DNA from: Cyanobacteriota bacterium SRBZ.bins.94.201705
GTDB taxonomy: Bacteria; Cyanobacteriota; Cyanobacteriia; Cyanobacteriales; Cyanobacteriaceae
Length of the DNA stretch: 33,265 bases
Direction of reading: 5' to 3'
Assembly: GCA_030549855.1 (NCBI GenBank)
Contig: JAUQQP010000030.1
Location: forward strand, 1-33,265
The notes beneath the pieces were generated by a model. That model ran no database searches. It was not told where the DNA came from and saw nothing but the letters and a program-made list of their open reading frames with translations. Below are positions 9,301 through 15,715 of this stretch, piece after piece; the stretch's first letter is position 1, and every line of letters starts with the position of its first letter. Both the position numbers and the translations under genes were made by a program.

Positions 9301-10389
9301 ACTATCGGAAATGCGTTTGCCTTGTTGTTTCTCCTCTTCCTCCCAGTCATTATCGATTATTTCCTCTATTTCCTCCAAATCCTCCGCCAAGGCGTCAAAG
9401 TCGATGGCTGTAATCCCTTCCTCTTGCGGGGAATCTGTTGCCGTTGGTTTTTCTTCTTCTTCCTCCTCGTCGCCAAAAAGACTATCCCAGTCTACCTCTT
9501 CTACCTCATCCGCCTCTGCCTCCAATACAAGTGCCTCTTCTTCCACCGCAGGTGGTGTATTCTGATGGTCTTCTTGTTTTTCTACCTCCTCCTCCAACCC
9601 CTCTAAATCCCACTGATCTTCCTCTACAGATTCTACAGCTTCTGTGCCCACCTGGCCAAACAGAGTACTAAATCCCTCTACTACCTCCGCGGCAGTATTT
9701 TCTTCACTTATCTGTGAAGTTTCCATGAAAACAGACGTAAATTCGCTTTCTATTTCCTCATTATCCCCAAACCAGGCTTCCAAGTCCTCATCTTTCTCCT
9801 CCCCAATGGTACTGTATATTTTTTCCACTTCCTCCTCTGCTGGAGGGGGTGATGGCGGAGGCGTTGGTATTTGCATTTCTATGGTGTCTCGCCACAGGTC
9901 ACCTTCTATAGTATTCTTGTAGTAAGGCACCTTTTGGGCTTGTGGCGGCTGTGGTGTGGGGGGTGTGGGTGGGGGTGCAGCTGACTCTTCCATGGGGGGG
10001 TTTTCCACATATACTGTCTCGCCACTCATCCCCTTCCCCCTGGCTTGTGGGGCCAAAGCCTGTAACTGTTCGCTTACACAAATCTGATCTATTTCGTGTT
10101 TTAGTAATAAATCAGAAGCCTTTTTTATTTCCTTGATGATCAGTTTTATGGTAGAATCATACTCGTTCTCAGGGTTGATAACAGCCTCCTTGGCCGTCTC
10201 CATTAGTTCCACCCAGCCGAAGAGGTTTTCTTTTTTCCCTAGGATGGACAGATGGTCACAGTGACTCCTGATAATTTCCCGGTTGCGACTGCTATCACCT
10301 TGTTTTAGGACTTTTAACATTTCCCCGAGACGGATGAGGGCGTTTTTGTATATTTGTTGTACCTTTTGGGCTTTTTCACTGGTAATCAT
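6316..10389 (-). CDS. CheA/PilL-type hybrid histidine kinase with tandem receivers
   Basis: A 1357-residue chemotaxis-type kinase, most like the PilL-C (Hik43) kinases that control type IV pilus motility in cyanobacteria. In order: a helical N-terminal domain (1-115), a Pro- and Glu/Asp-rich low-complexity linker (about 120-400), the CheA dimerisation helix (MRVPVKQLDLLNNLIGEIVV, about 539), HATPase (about 735-895, N box NAVTHGIE with Asn765, SDDGAGI, GRGVGLDIV), a CheW domain (about 900-1045), then REC1 (about 1073-1190, Asp1123, Lys1175) and REC2 (about 1234-1351, Asp1284, Lys1336). The N-terminal domain has His43 and His46 but no HxxKG phosphotransfer motif, so the phosphorylatable histidine probably sits on another protein. 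The two receivers are near-duplicates. GGGAG lies just before the ATG. The PilL-C ortholog call is an inference. Confidence 0.9.
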   Translation of the reverse strand: MITSEKAQKVQQIYKNALIRLGEMLKVLKQGDSSRNREIIRSHCDHLSILGKKENLFGWVELMETAKEAVINPENEYDSTIKLIIKEIKKASDLLLKHEIDQICVSEQLQALAPQARGKGMSGETVYVENPPMEESAAPPPTPPTPQPPQAQKVPYYKNTIEGDLWRDTIEMQIPTPPPSPPPAEEEVEKIYSTIGEEKDEDLEAWFGDNEEIESEFTSVFMETSQISEENTAAEVVEGFSTLFGQVGTEAVESVEEDQWDLEGLEEEVEKQEDHQNTPPAVEEEALVLEAEADEVEEVDWDSLFGDEEEEEEKPTATDSPQEEGITAIDFDALAEDLEEIEEIIDNDWEEEEKQQGKRISDSARRTVIIDDPRETLQGVVSSIEDVPIEDDFPNTGSTETFQILSPQKPQIKIVFYEDFSELPNLLSSSLSWLELESWDELEALVSGNYILYYDCEEELEALINSPPVAPVNWQYLTQLVSGSLSQTGGDLTAQKTTTLTDLDRLLAQVDRVVQRGTRAPKAENKATAQQAKGFEQSMRVPVKQLDLLNNLIGEIVVRRNHLEEDQEKLRQFLDNLLQYVQALSDVGTRMQELYERSLLEGALIKSRQRNRAAFKTHFSSTTYVGNGKSKTTTSEQANGTAKIQPPELDELELDRFTGFHLLSQEIIELIVRVREAASDIQFLVDETEQLGRNLREITTQLQEGINKARMVPFAQNADRLPLPIRKIAEEYNKQVQLKIEGRDVLIDKMILEQIWDPLLQIVKNAVTHGIELPEERIEMGKPPMGTITVRAFLQGQQTVISVSDDGAGIDPQKIKKKAIQNKLITPEQAQNLTLEEIYDFLFHPGFTTKEQADSHAGRGVGLDIVRKKINEIRGAVSVESTPGVGTTFTIRLPLTVTVSKALCCLNENHRIAFPMDAIEDTREINKKEVRINAQGQKCILWKNTLLPFRPLSTLLTYNRPLNRTMMYEGHKDEENISIVILRGGKNLLAVQVDQIIGQEEIVVKQITGPIPKPRGIAAATVRSDGIVMPIADVIELIEIAQGRVKPHGGFDRASLLAANATIFEMPAHSQPVVLVVDDSITVREMLSMTFAKAGYRVEQARDGQDAWKKLRSGLPVDLVFSDIEMPNMNGLELLQHIQEDPNLSHIPVAILSSRGAEKHQRIAAELGASAYLVKPYVEKDLLDAAKRMLQGEVLLAGSRAALTRNKATPSPQSQSPQPVGNTEAQSKPKSSRLVLIVDDSVVVREMLSMTFKKAGWRVEQARDGQDAWDKISNGLPCDLILCDIEMPRMNGLELLAKMQQDENLSRIPVAMVTSRGAEKHRKIAADLGAKAYFTKPYLEDEILKAAEKLIMGEVLL

Positions 10390-11097
10390 AGACTCTCTCC
10401 CTGTCTTGACACCCAGAGGGGGGCTTTTTGACGCTTCCTTGGACTTTTGAAAAATCTGGGGCTATTATATTACCCCTCTTCTAGTCTAACTGTTTTTTAT
10501 TGTTTATATTACCCAATCCTCTATCAGGTCTGCTCAGTGGAAGATGTCGGAAGGGGCAAAAAAAAGGTGTTAATTGATTACTATCTCTATTATAAATGCC
10601 TTATCCTCCAATTCCCCCCCCAAATTTGTTTTTTTTTTTAGCTCCTTTTGCCCACCTTCTGCCTATTTTTTCTCCCAGACTTTCCCCCTTGATAATCCCC
10701 CCTCTAGGTATTTTCCCTTTTACCTCCAAACCTCCACACCTTCTATTAGAATCTATCGAATCCCTCCCTGCAATTCTCCCTTTATGTGTATTTTATTCCA
10801 GATATTCGGAAATATCTTATACTAGAAAACATTGTTAATTAAAAAGGATTTATAGTGGCTTATTCAGGTATCTTTATTAGTTAGAATAAATGGATAAAAC
10901 CCCTTCACAAACAGGCTATAGTGAAAAACAATGAATCAATCAGGAGTAGCCCCAAAAAATTTTACTTATGATTTCTAGGACTGTTGTAGGAGTTTAACAA
11001 CAAAGAATAAATAATTTCCCCCTGGCGTTAGGTCCCCCCCGACAGATATAATTGCTATAGGGGCTACTATTCCCCCTTTTTTTATTACTGTTGACAG
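10390..11097. other. 708-bp intergenic region between divergent genes
   Basis: No supportable gene. The middle part (10600-10800) is strikingly pyrimidine-rich on the plus strand, with C and T runs including 11 T at 10628-10638. The short open frames here are low-complexity and unconvincing. On the minus strand TATAAT at 10469-10464 is a reasonable -10 for the CheA-like gene. Toward the right there are a small hairpin (TGTTGT 10982-10987 with ACAACA 10997-11002) and a 9-bp inverted repeat, AGTAGCCCC 10945-10953 with GGGGCTACT 11060-11068, enclosing the sequence before the methyltransferase-HIT gene. Confidence 0.5.
10464..10469 (-). promoter_or_regulatory. candidate -10 box of the CheA-like gene
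   Basis: TATAAT on the minus strand, about 75 bp before the ATG. I find no good -35 at the usual distance, so an activator or a different sigma factor would be needed if it is real. Confidence 0.3.
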
Positions 11098-11970
11098 ATG
11101 AGTGATTTCTACCAGGAAAGTAAATACAGTCATCTCACCGCGATAAACCGTCGGTTTTTATCGTTTCCGGCCAAGTATTTATATTCTCAAAATAGGCTCA
11201 AAGGGAAAATATTAGACTTCGGCTGTGGTTATGGCAAGGATGTAGAAATTCTGCGAAAAAAAGGTCTAGATATAACCGGCTATGACCCATATTATTTCCC
11301 CCAATACCCCCAGGAGAAATTCGACACTATTTGTTGTTTTTATGTACTAAACGTCGTCTCCCAACCTGAACAAGAAACTGTTATAATGCAGGTATCAGAG
11401 TTGCTAAAACCAGGAGGTAAGGCGTATTTTGCTGTCAGAAGAGACATTAAAAGGGAGGGGTTTAGAAACCATTATGTCCATAATAAACCCACCTATCAAA
11501 GATTCGTTAAACTACCTTTCCCATCAGTTTACCTTGATGAGAGGTGTGAAATTTACGAGTATATCCACTACAATCAAATAGTCAGACAAAAAGTAAATGA
11601 GAATCCCCGTTGTATTTTCTGCCAACCCCCTTCTAGGTTGACTCTAATCACAGAATCAAGTTTGGCTTACGCGGTTTTTGACGGTTATCCCCTCAGCAGA
11701 GGACATAGTTTAATCATCCCTAAAATCCACCAAGAGAATTACTTTGAATTGCCCTCCTCCCTTCAAACCCACTGTTGGCAAATGGTAAATAGAGTCCAAC
11801 AAATTATACAGGAAAAATACCGGCCAGATGGTTTCAATGTCGGCTTTAATGTCCATAAGGCGGCCGGCCAAAAAATTCCCCATGCCCTAATCCATATTAT
11901 CCCTCGTTATCTGGGAGACTGTCACGGCAAAAACCACGGCATCCGCTGTGTTATTCCTCCCCAAAAATAA
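11098..11970 (+). CDS. SAM-dependent methyltransferase fused to a HIT domain lacking the catalytic His
   Basis: A 290-residue two-domain protein. Residues 35-115 form a class I methyltransferase core: motif I LDFGCGYG (39-46), an acidic residue after the second strand (GYDP, Asp63) and a post-motif region LLKPGGKAYFAV. Residues 170-275 form a HIT-family domain, starting with CIFC (172-175) and a DGYPLSRGHSLIIPKIH stretch typical of HIT hydrolases. The signature is normally P-H-x-H-x-H-x-x-P-R; here it reads PHALIHIIPR, so the middle position, which in HIT enzymes is the nucleophile, is Leu264 while His262 and His266 remain. Nucleotide binding may persist without hydrolysis or transfer. Similar methyltransferase-HIT fusions exist in bacteria, but I do not know a substrate. 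It is followed on the same strand by the cobalamin gene after 94 bp. Confidence 0.85.
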   Translation: MSDFYQESKYSHLTAINRRFLSFPAKYLYSQNRLKGKILDFGCGYGKDVEILRKKGLDITGYDPYYFPQYPQEKFDTICCFYVLNVVSQPEQETVIMQVSELLKPGGKAYFAVRRDIKREGFRNHYVHNKPTYQRFVKLPFPSVYLDERCEIYEYIHYNQIVRQKVNENPRCIFCQPPSRLTLITESSLAYAVFDGYPLSRGHSLIIPKIHQENYFELPSSLQTHCWQMVNRVQQIIQEKYRPDGFNVGFNVHKAAGQKIPHALIHIIPRYLGDCHGKNHGIRCVIPPQK

Positions 11971-12004
11971 ATGTTATTATCCTTGGCCTCCATGTTAAAA
12001 TAGT

Positions 12005-12029
12005 ACACAATTGCTTTATATTGTTGTGT
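12005..12029. promoter_or_regulatory. hyphenated dyad upstream of cobO
   Basis: ACACAA 12005-12010 and TTGTGT 12024-12029 form a 6-bp inverted repeat with a 13-bp spacer that itself starts with TT and ends with ATTG, so CAAT/ATTG inner pairs also match. It lies 35 bp before the cobO ATG, over an AT-rich stretch that could be a -10. It could be an operator or a weak hairpin. Confidence 0.3.
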
Positions 12030-12064
12030 AAAAATCTTCGAAAAGGGAGCAGAAAAAGGTTTCT

Positions 12065-12676
12065 ATGGCTACCAAAATTTCAGCAGAGGAATATAAAAAA
12101 AGGATGCAAAAGCGGAAAGAAATTCAGGAAAAACGCCTGGCAAAAATGAAAGGGGAAAAGGGATTAATTATTGTCCACACTGGCGATGGCAAGGGAAAAA
12201 CAACCGCCGCTATAGGAATGGTAATTAGGAGTTTGGGACATGGTTATAAGGTAGCAATTATACAGTTTATCAAAGGGGCATGGGAACCGGCCGAAAAAAA
12301 GGTTTTACAACAGTGGCAGGGACAGTTGGAATTTTATGCCATGGGGGAGGGATTTACCTGGGAAACTCAAGATAGGGAAAGGGATATAATTTGTGCTAAT
12401 AGGGCTTGGGAGAAGGCTAAATCATTTATCTTTAACCCTGACTATAGGTTAATATTATTGGATGAGATTAATGTGGCATTAAAATTGGGATATTTAAACC
12501 TAGAAGATGTAATCATTACTCTTAAAAATAAGCCGGCAAATACCCATATCATTCTGACGGGGAGAGGAGCCAAATCGGAATTGATTGAAGTAGCCGATTT
12601 GGTCACGGAAATGAAGCTGATTAAACATCCTTTTAGAGAACAGGGAATTAAGGCACAACCGGGGATTGAGTATTAG
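12065..12676 (+). CDS. cobO: cob(I)yrinic acid a,c-diamide adenosyltransferase
   Basis: A 203-residue CobA/CobO/BtuR-type enzyme that transfers the adenosyl group of ATP to the cobalt of corrinoids, a late step of coenzyme B12 synthesis and salvage in the cytosol. The P-loop is HTGDGKGKTTAA (Gly40-Thr47), followed by KVAIIQFIKG, the ERD region and a Walker-B-like LILLDEINVALKLGYL, all as in the family. The N-terminal 30 residues are Lys/Arg-rich and helical, as in longer CobO forms. AAAGG lies five bases before the ATG. I see no cobalamin riboswitch in the 94-bp gap upstream. The next gene, a GNAT, starts 41 bp downstream and has its own TATAAT, so joint transcription is uncertain. Confidence 0.95.
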   Translation: MATKISAEEYKKRMQKRKEIQEKRLAKMKGEKGLIIVHTGDGKGKTTAAIGMVIRSLGHGYKVAIIQFIKGAWEPAEKKVLQQWQGQLEFYAMGEGFTWETQDRERDIICANRAWEKAKSFIFNPDYRLILLDEINVALKLGYLNLEDVIITLKNKPANTHIILTGRGAKSELIEVADLVTEMKLIKHPFREQGIKAQPGIEY

Positions 12677-12677
12677 T

Positions 12678-12683
12678 TATAAT
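12678..12683 (+). promoter_or_regulatory. candidate -10 box for the GNAT gene
   Basis: A perfect TATAAT directly after the cobO stop codon and 34 bp before the GNAT ATG. No matching -35 hexamer is evident inside the end of cobO. Confidence 0.3.
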
Positions 12684-12717
12684 AGAAAATGCTAGGAATT
12701 TTAGTAGTAAAAATATT

Positions 12718-13185
12718 ATGGAAGAAAACGGTTTTAAAATACGTCCAGCCAAGCCGGAAGATGTAGAAACAATATTTAAACTCATTAAAGCCTTGGCTGA
12801 TTATGAAAAGCTAACGGACAGCGTCAAGGGAAATCCTGAGAGTTTAAGCAAACACCTGTTTTCCCAACCAGCCTATGCGGAGGCCATTGTAGCAGAAATA
12901 GAAGGGAAATTAGTGGGCTTTGCCCTGTTTTATCCCAACTATTCCACTTTTCTAACTAGGCCTGGTATTCATTTGGAAGACTTATTTGTGTTGCCGGAAT
13001 ACCGGCGTCGGGGGATTGGCAGCGCCCTGTTGGAATATGTAGTTTCCCTGGCAAAAAAGCGGAATTTTGGCCGGGTGGAATGGCATGTTTTAGAGTGGAA
13101 TAAACCGGCTATTGCTTTTTATGAAAAAATGGGCGCCCAAATCTTAGACGACTGGCGAATTTGTAGAATAAACCTTGACAGTTAA
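12718..13185 (+). CDS. GNAT acetyltransferase, diamine/thialysine N-acetyltransferase-like
   Basis: A 155-residue single-domain GNAT enzyme using acetyl-CoA. The start FKIRPAKPEDVETIFKLIKALADYEKL, the HLEDLFVLPEYRRRGIGSALL segment holding the acetyl-CoA-binding RRRGIG loop, and EWHVLEWNKPAIAFYEKMGA are characteristic of the SAT1/SSAT2 (spermidine or thialysine N-acetyltransferase) branch. In bacteria the substrate of this branch is usually unproven, so polyamine acetylation is a suggestion only. It ends 21 bp before the 3' end of the opposite-strand gene at 13207, with little room for a terminator. Confidence 0.88.
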   Translation: MEENGFKIRPAKPEDVETIFKLIKALADYEKLTDSVKGNPESLSKHLFSQPAYAEAIVAEIEGKLVGFALFYPNYSTFLTRPGIHLEDLFVLPEYRRRGIGSALLEYVVSLAKKRNFGRVEWHVLEWNKPAIAFYEKMGAQILDDWRICRINLDS

Positions 13186-13206
13186 GGGTGGGGTTTATCC
13201 TTGTTT

Positions 13207-13575
13207 TTAACCTAGTTCACTAAAGATTTTTGCTACCAGATTTTTTGCCTTTTCATCTAGTAAATGCCAATCTAATTCTCCCTCACTATTAAAGAGACTT
13301 CTATCGGTGACAAGGGGGGCATTATCCTCAGAGTTGTAATTTTCAAAACAGATGTGAAAACAAAGTTCCCATAGGTTTCTCTTTTCCACTATTTCTCCTT
13401 TCTTAATGCAAACATTATAACCAGGAAAGGGTACAGTGATGTCCTCATAGCTAACTTCACAGTCTTGTATTTCCGATTCCTTGCGAATGTTGTCCAATAA
13501 TCTGATCAAAATTGGTTGCATTAGGACTTCCGCCAATTCGTAGTCTTGTCTACTCTTAAAAGTTGGTGTTTGCAT
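13207..13575 (-). CDS. hypothetical protein
   Basis: I do not recognise the function of this 122-residue acidic, soluble protein. The frame is open upstream to a GTG at 13605, but the ATG at 13575 (MQTPTFKSRQDYELAEVL) looks the more natural start. It lacks a signal peptide, a membrane segment and any catalytic motif I can name. It probably folds as alpha-beta: helix LAEVLMQPILIRLLDNIRKE, strands around YNVCIKKGEIVEKRNLWELCFHI, and a C-terminal helix. The upstream gene (stop at 13556) overlaps its start by 20 bp with the ATG chosen, so translational coupling is likely. Confidence 0.65.
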   Translation of the reverse strand: MQTPTFKSRQDYELAEVLMQPILIRLLDNIRKESEIQDCEVSYEDITVPFPGYNVCIKKGEIVEKRNLWELCFHICFENYNSEDNAPLVTDRSLFNSEGELDWHLLDEKAKNLVAKIFSELG

Positions 13576-13954
13576 GGTGTTGAAAGGGAGTATGAAACAA
13601 TCCACGTCTGTAGACTATTTTATAGAGGATGCTAACAAAAATTACTGTATTATTAATTTTCTTAATATTTCTTTTCAATTGGCGACATCTTTGGCGAAAA
13701 GTTATAACCTCTTTGGCGGTGATAAAAATAGCTAAGGTGAGTTCTTTTGACAATAAATCGAGATTGTTGTTGAGATGGGCGAAAAGACAGTTAATTTTGC
13801 GCAAGTAACGCCAAATTTGAACCATTTTATAACACAAATAAAGATTAGCAATTGTCAGACAACCATTGAAACTGAGGACAAAAATAAACGTCATTACAGA
13901 AGCAATACAAATTACTAGGACAAAAGTGGACTTGGAAATCCGGCCAAGACTCAA
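13556..13954 (-). CDS. small membrane-anchored hypothetical protein
   Basis: It has up to 132 residues: one hydrophobic N-terminal helix (about 10-32, VLVICIASVMTFIFVLSF) followed by a basic, helical cytosolic part. The stretch NLYLCYKMVQIWRYLRKI and the later FRQRCRQLKRNIKKIN resemble a cyanobacterial family of small membrane proteins with the pattern NLYLAWRLW...LRQRYQQLE, whose role is unknown. An in-frame TAA directly precedes the TTG at 13954, so translation starts at this TTG or at the ATG at 13891, which would still keep part of the membrane helix. Neither has a clear ribosome binding site. The 3' end overlaps the next gene, 13207-13575. The start, not the existence of the gene, is the main doubt. 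Confidence 0.55.
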   Translation of the reverse strand: MSLGRISKSTFVLVICIASVMTFIFVLSFNGCLTIANLYLCYKMVQIWRYLRKINCLFAHLNNNLDLLSKELTLAIFITAKEVITFRQRCRQLKRNIKKINNTVIFVSILYKIVYRRGLFHTPFQHHANTNF

Positions 13955-14138
13955 TTATCATGAGCAGCTGTTATTGTCTAGGATTAAGGGGAAAGTCTAA
14001 AACCATGGTTTTTTTTGGTGGCCCTATTCGCTAATTGGTTTTAACTATTTTTACATGGAAGTAAAAAAGAATGATTAGTTTTTCCATTCTACTGCCTTTA
14101 TAGCCAAAGTGTGAATTACTTCTGATGATTCCAATGTG

Positions 14139-14166
14139 TTGCCTTTAGCTGGGCAGTCTTTATAAT
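14139..14166 (+). promoter_or_regulatory. candidate promoter reading antisense into the response regulator
   Basis: TTGCCT 14139-14144, a 16-bp spacer and a perfect TATAAT 14161-14166 on the plus strand. There is no plus-strand gene downstream; a transcript from about 14173 would run antisense into the 3' end of the response-regulator gene. Confidence 0.25.
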
Positions 14167-14225
14167 AGCAAAACCCGCCCCTCAGAACACAAGCCCCACC
14201 TGGCAAAGACAAGCCCTATTTCTAC

Positions 14226-14891
14226 TTATTCCTTTAAAACATAACCTACCCCCCTGACAGTCTGAATAATCCTCTTCTCCTTGTTGGATTCTAGTTTCAG
14301 TCTCAGGTATCTGATATACACCTCAATGATGTTAGAGTCGCCACTGAAGTCATACCCCCAAACTTTCTCAAGGATTTGTTCTCTAGTCAATACCTGACGG
14401 GGGTGAGAGAGGAGGAATTCCAAAAGTTCGTATTCCGTGGCAGTTAATTCGATAACACGATTGCCTCTCCGGACTTCCCTAGTGCGACGATTAAGGGTAA
14501 GATCCAAAAAACGTAGCTCGTCTGGATCCTTTTGTGTTTCTGGAGGGGAATAAACCTTAAGACGGGAGAGTAATTCGGGTATATTAACCGGTTTAAGGAT
14601 GTAATCGTCGGCACCAGCATCCAAAACCTCTATTCTATCCTCCAATTCATCAGCCTTCTTCAGGAGAAGAATGGGGGTGCGAAGGCCCAAATTTCGTAGT
14701 TTCCTACAAATTTCTAAACCAGAGGCAGAGGGCATGTCGGCATCAATTAGGATTGTCTGGAAAGATTCGTCCTGTGCCAGTTTTTGCGCGGTTTTGCCCT
14801 CAGTGGCTATGGTCACCTCATAACCGTGGTACTGTAGGTCTAATTCTAGACACTTGGCCAGTTTTTGGTCTGCTATTACTAGAATCTTCAT
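14226..14891 (-). CDS. OmpR-family response regulator with atypical receiver
   Basis: A 221-residue DNA-binding regulator with a receiver domain (1-112) and a winged-helix domain (about 122-220: LTATEYELLEFLL, RQVLTREQILEKVWGYDF, EVYIRYLRLKLE, IIQTVRGVGYVL). The receiver keeps the phospho-acceptor position Asp50 and Lys100. However, the acidic pair after the first strand is reduced: the canonical V-E-D-E reads I-A-D-Q (Ala7, Asp8). The conserved Thr/Ser after strand four is Lys78 (ILLLKKAD in place of a canonical ILMLTARD). Magnesium binding and the usual phosphorylation switch are therefore doubtful. The DNA-binding domain is intact. No kinase gene adjoins it. It is divergent from the ECF sigma gene across 125 bp that contain a dyad. 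Confidence 0.93.
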   Translation of the reverse strand: MKILVIADQKLAKCLELDLQYHGYEVTIATEGKTAQKLAQDESFQTILIDADMPSASGLEICRKLRNLGLRTPILLLKKADELEDRIEVLDAGADDYILKPVNIPELLSRLKVYSPPETQKDPDELRFLDLTLNRRTREVRRGNRVIELTATEYELLEFLLSHPRQVLTREQILEKVWGYDFSGDSNIIEVYIRYLRLKLESNKEKRIIQTVRGVGYVLKE

Positions 14892-14948
14892 GGCTAGTTT
14901 CCCCCCTATTGTTATACTATCATCCTTTTGGACCTGGGAGACTGATTT

Positions 14949-14976
14949 GGAACCATTTGTCCCAAAAAATGGTCAG
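14949..14976 (+). promoter_or_regulatory. ECF-type promoter and dyad ahead of the sigma gene
   Basis: GGAACC 14949-14954, a 16-bp spacer containing an A-tract, then GGTC 14971-14974. This fits the general ECF promoter pattern (GGAAC, 16-17 bp, GTC). The ECF sigma gene starts at 15017, about 40 bp downstream, which suggests autoregulation. The same bases form a 7-bp inverted repeat, ACCATTT 14952-14958 with AAATGGT 14967-14973, spacer 8 bp. Confidence 0.5.
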
Positions 14977-15016
14977 AACAGTTACAGGTGTGGTTAAATC
15001 TACATAGAATGAATTT

Positions 15017-15673
15017 ATGCTTTTGTCTATATCCCTATCTTGGTCTAGTCTAGCCATCCCTATTACCCCAAGAGTGAGAGTAGAACAACTGTCTAACACG
15101 GATTTAATCTTGCGTTGTCAGGAGGGGAAACAGCCTGATAGGGTGGCTTTTACGGAATTGTTAAGACGATACCAGGGCTATGTAGACAAAATCCTCTATA
15201 ATCTTGCCCCAGACTGGCCAGATAGGGGGGATTTGGCACAGGAGGTTTGGCTTAGGGTATATAAAAAAATCCACTCTCTTAAAGATCCTACCAGGTTTAA
15301 AAGTTGGCTCGGCCGTCTGGTAACTAACTTGTTTTATGACCAACTACGCAAACGAAAAAAGTACAGTGAGTCGGTTTCCCTAGATTCCCCTATAATAGAT
15401 GAGGATGATGAGTACCAGTGGGATTTACCCTCTCTGACGCCTAATCCGGAAGAAAATCTCTCTACTGTTGAGTTTTATGAGCATTTACAGAGGGCTATTG
15501 CTGATTTGCCTGAAACGTTTAGAGTTACAATTGTCCTGAGAGAAATTCAGGGGTTAAGCTATGAAGAGATAGCAGAAATTACCCAAGTGTCCCTAGGTAC
15601 TGTAAAATCGAGAATAGCCAGGGCTAGACACCGACTCCAATCCCTTTTAAAACCCTATTTAGACAGTCGTTAA
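15017..15673 (+). CDS. sigG: ECF sigma factor, SigG-like
   Basis: A 218-residue sigma-70-family factor with only regions 2 and 4. Region 2 covers about residues 40-115 (VAFTELLRRYQGYVDKILYN, DLAQEVWLRVYKKI, FKSWLGRLVTNLFYDQLRKRKK); region 4 about 150-215 (LQRAIADLPETFRVTIVLRE, LSYEEIAEITQVSLGTVKSR, ARHRLQSLLKPYL). The anti-sigma gene follows directly, as with SigG in other cyanobacteria, where the pair serves envelope or stress responses. SigG is assigned by resemblance and gene order. The ATG at 15017 has no clear ribosome binding site; the first 25 residues lie before region 2 and could be shorter in the real protein. An ECF-like promoter lies upstream. Confidence 0.88.
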   Translation: MLLSISLSWSSLAIPITPRVRVEQLSNTDLILRCQEGKQPDRVAFTELLRRYQGYVDKILYNLAPDWPDRGDLAQEVWLRVYKKIHSLKDPTRFKSWLGRLVTNLFYDQLRKRKKYSESVSLDSPIIDEDDEYQWDLPSLTPNPEENLSTVEFYEHLQRAIADLPETFRVTIVLREIQGLSYEEIAEITQVSLGTVKSRIARARHRLQSLLKPYLDSR

Positions 15674-15715
15674 CAGGTTTTTTATCCTTCAGCTAAAGTG
15701 GAGAAAGAAGACGAT

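Noticed and set aside
10447-10838. Three short overlapping frames in the pyrimidine-rich intergenic region
   Set aside because: Composition is dominated by C and T runs (Pro, Phe, Ser, Leu), with no domain pattern and no ribosome binding site.
11971-12064. Cobalamin riboswitch upstream of cobO
   Set aside because: The gap is too short and no B12-box-like sequence is visible.
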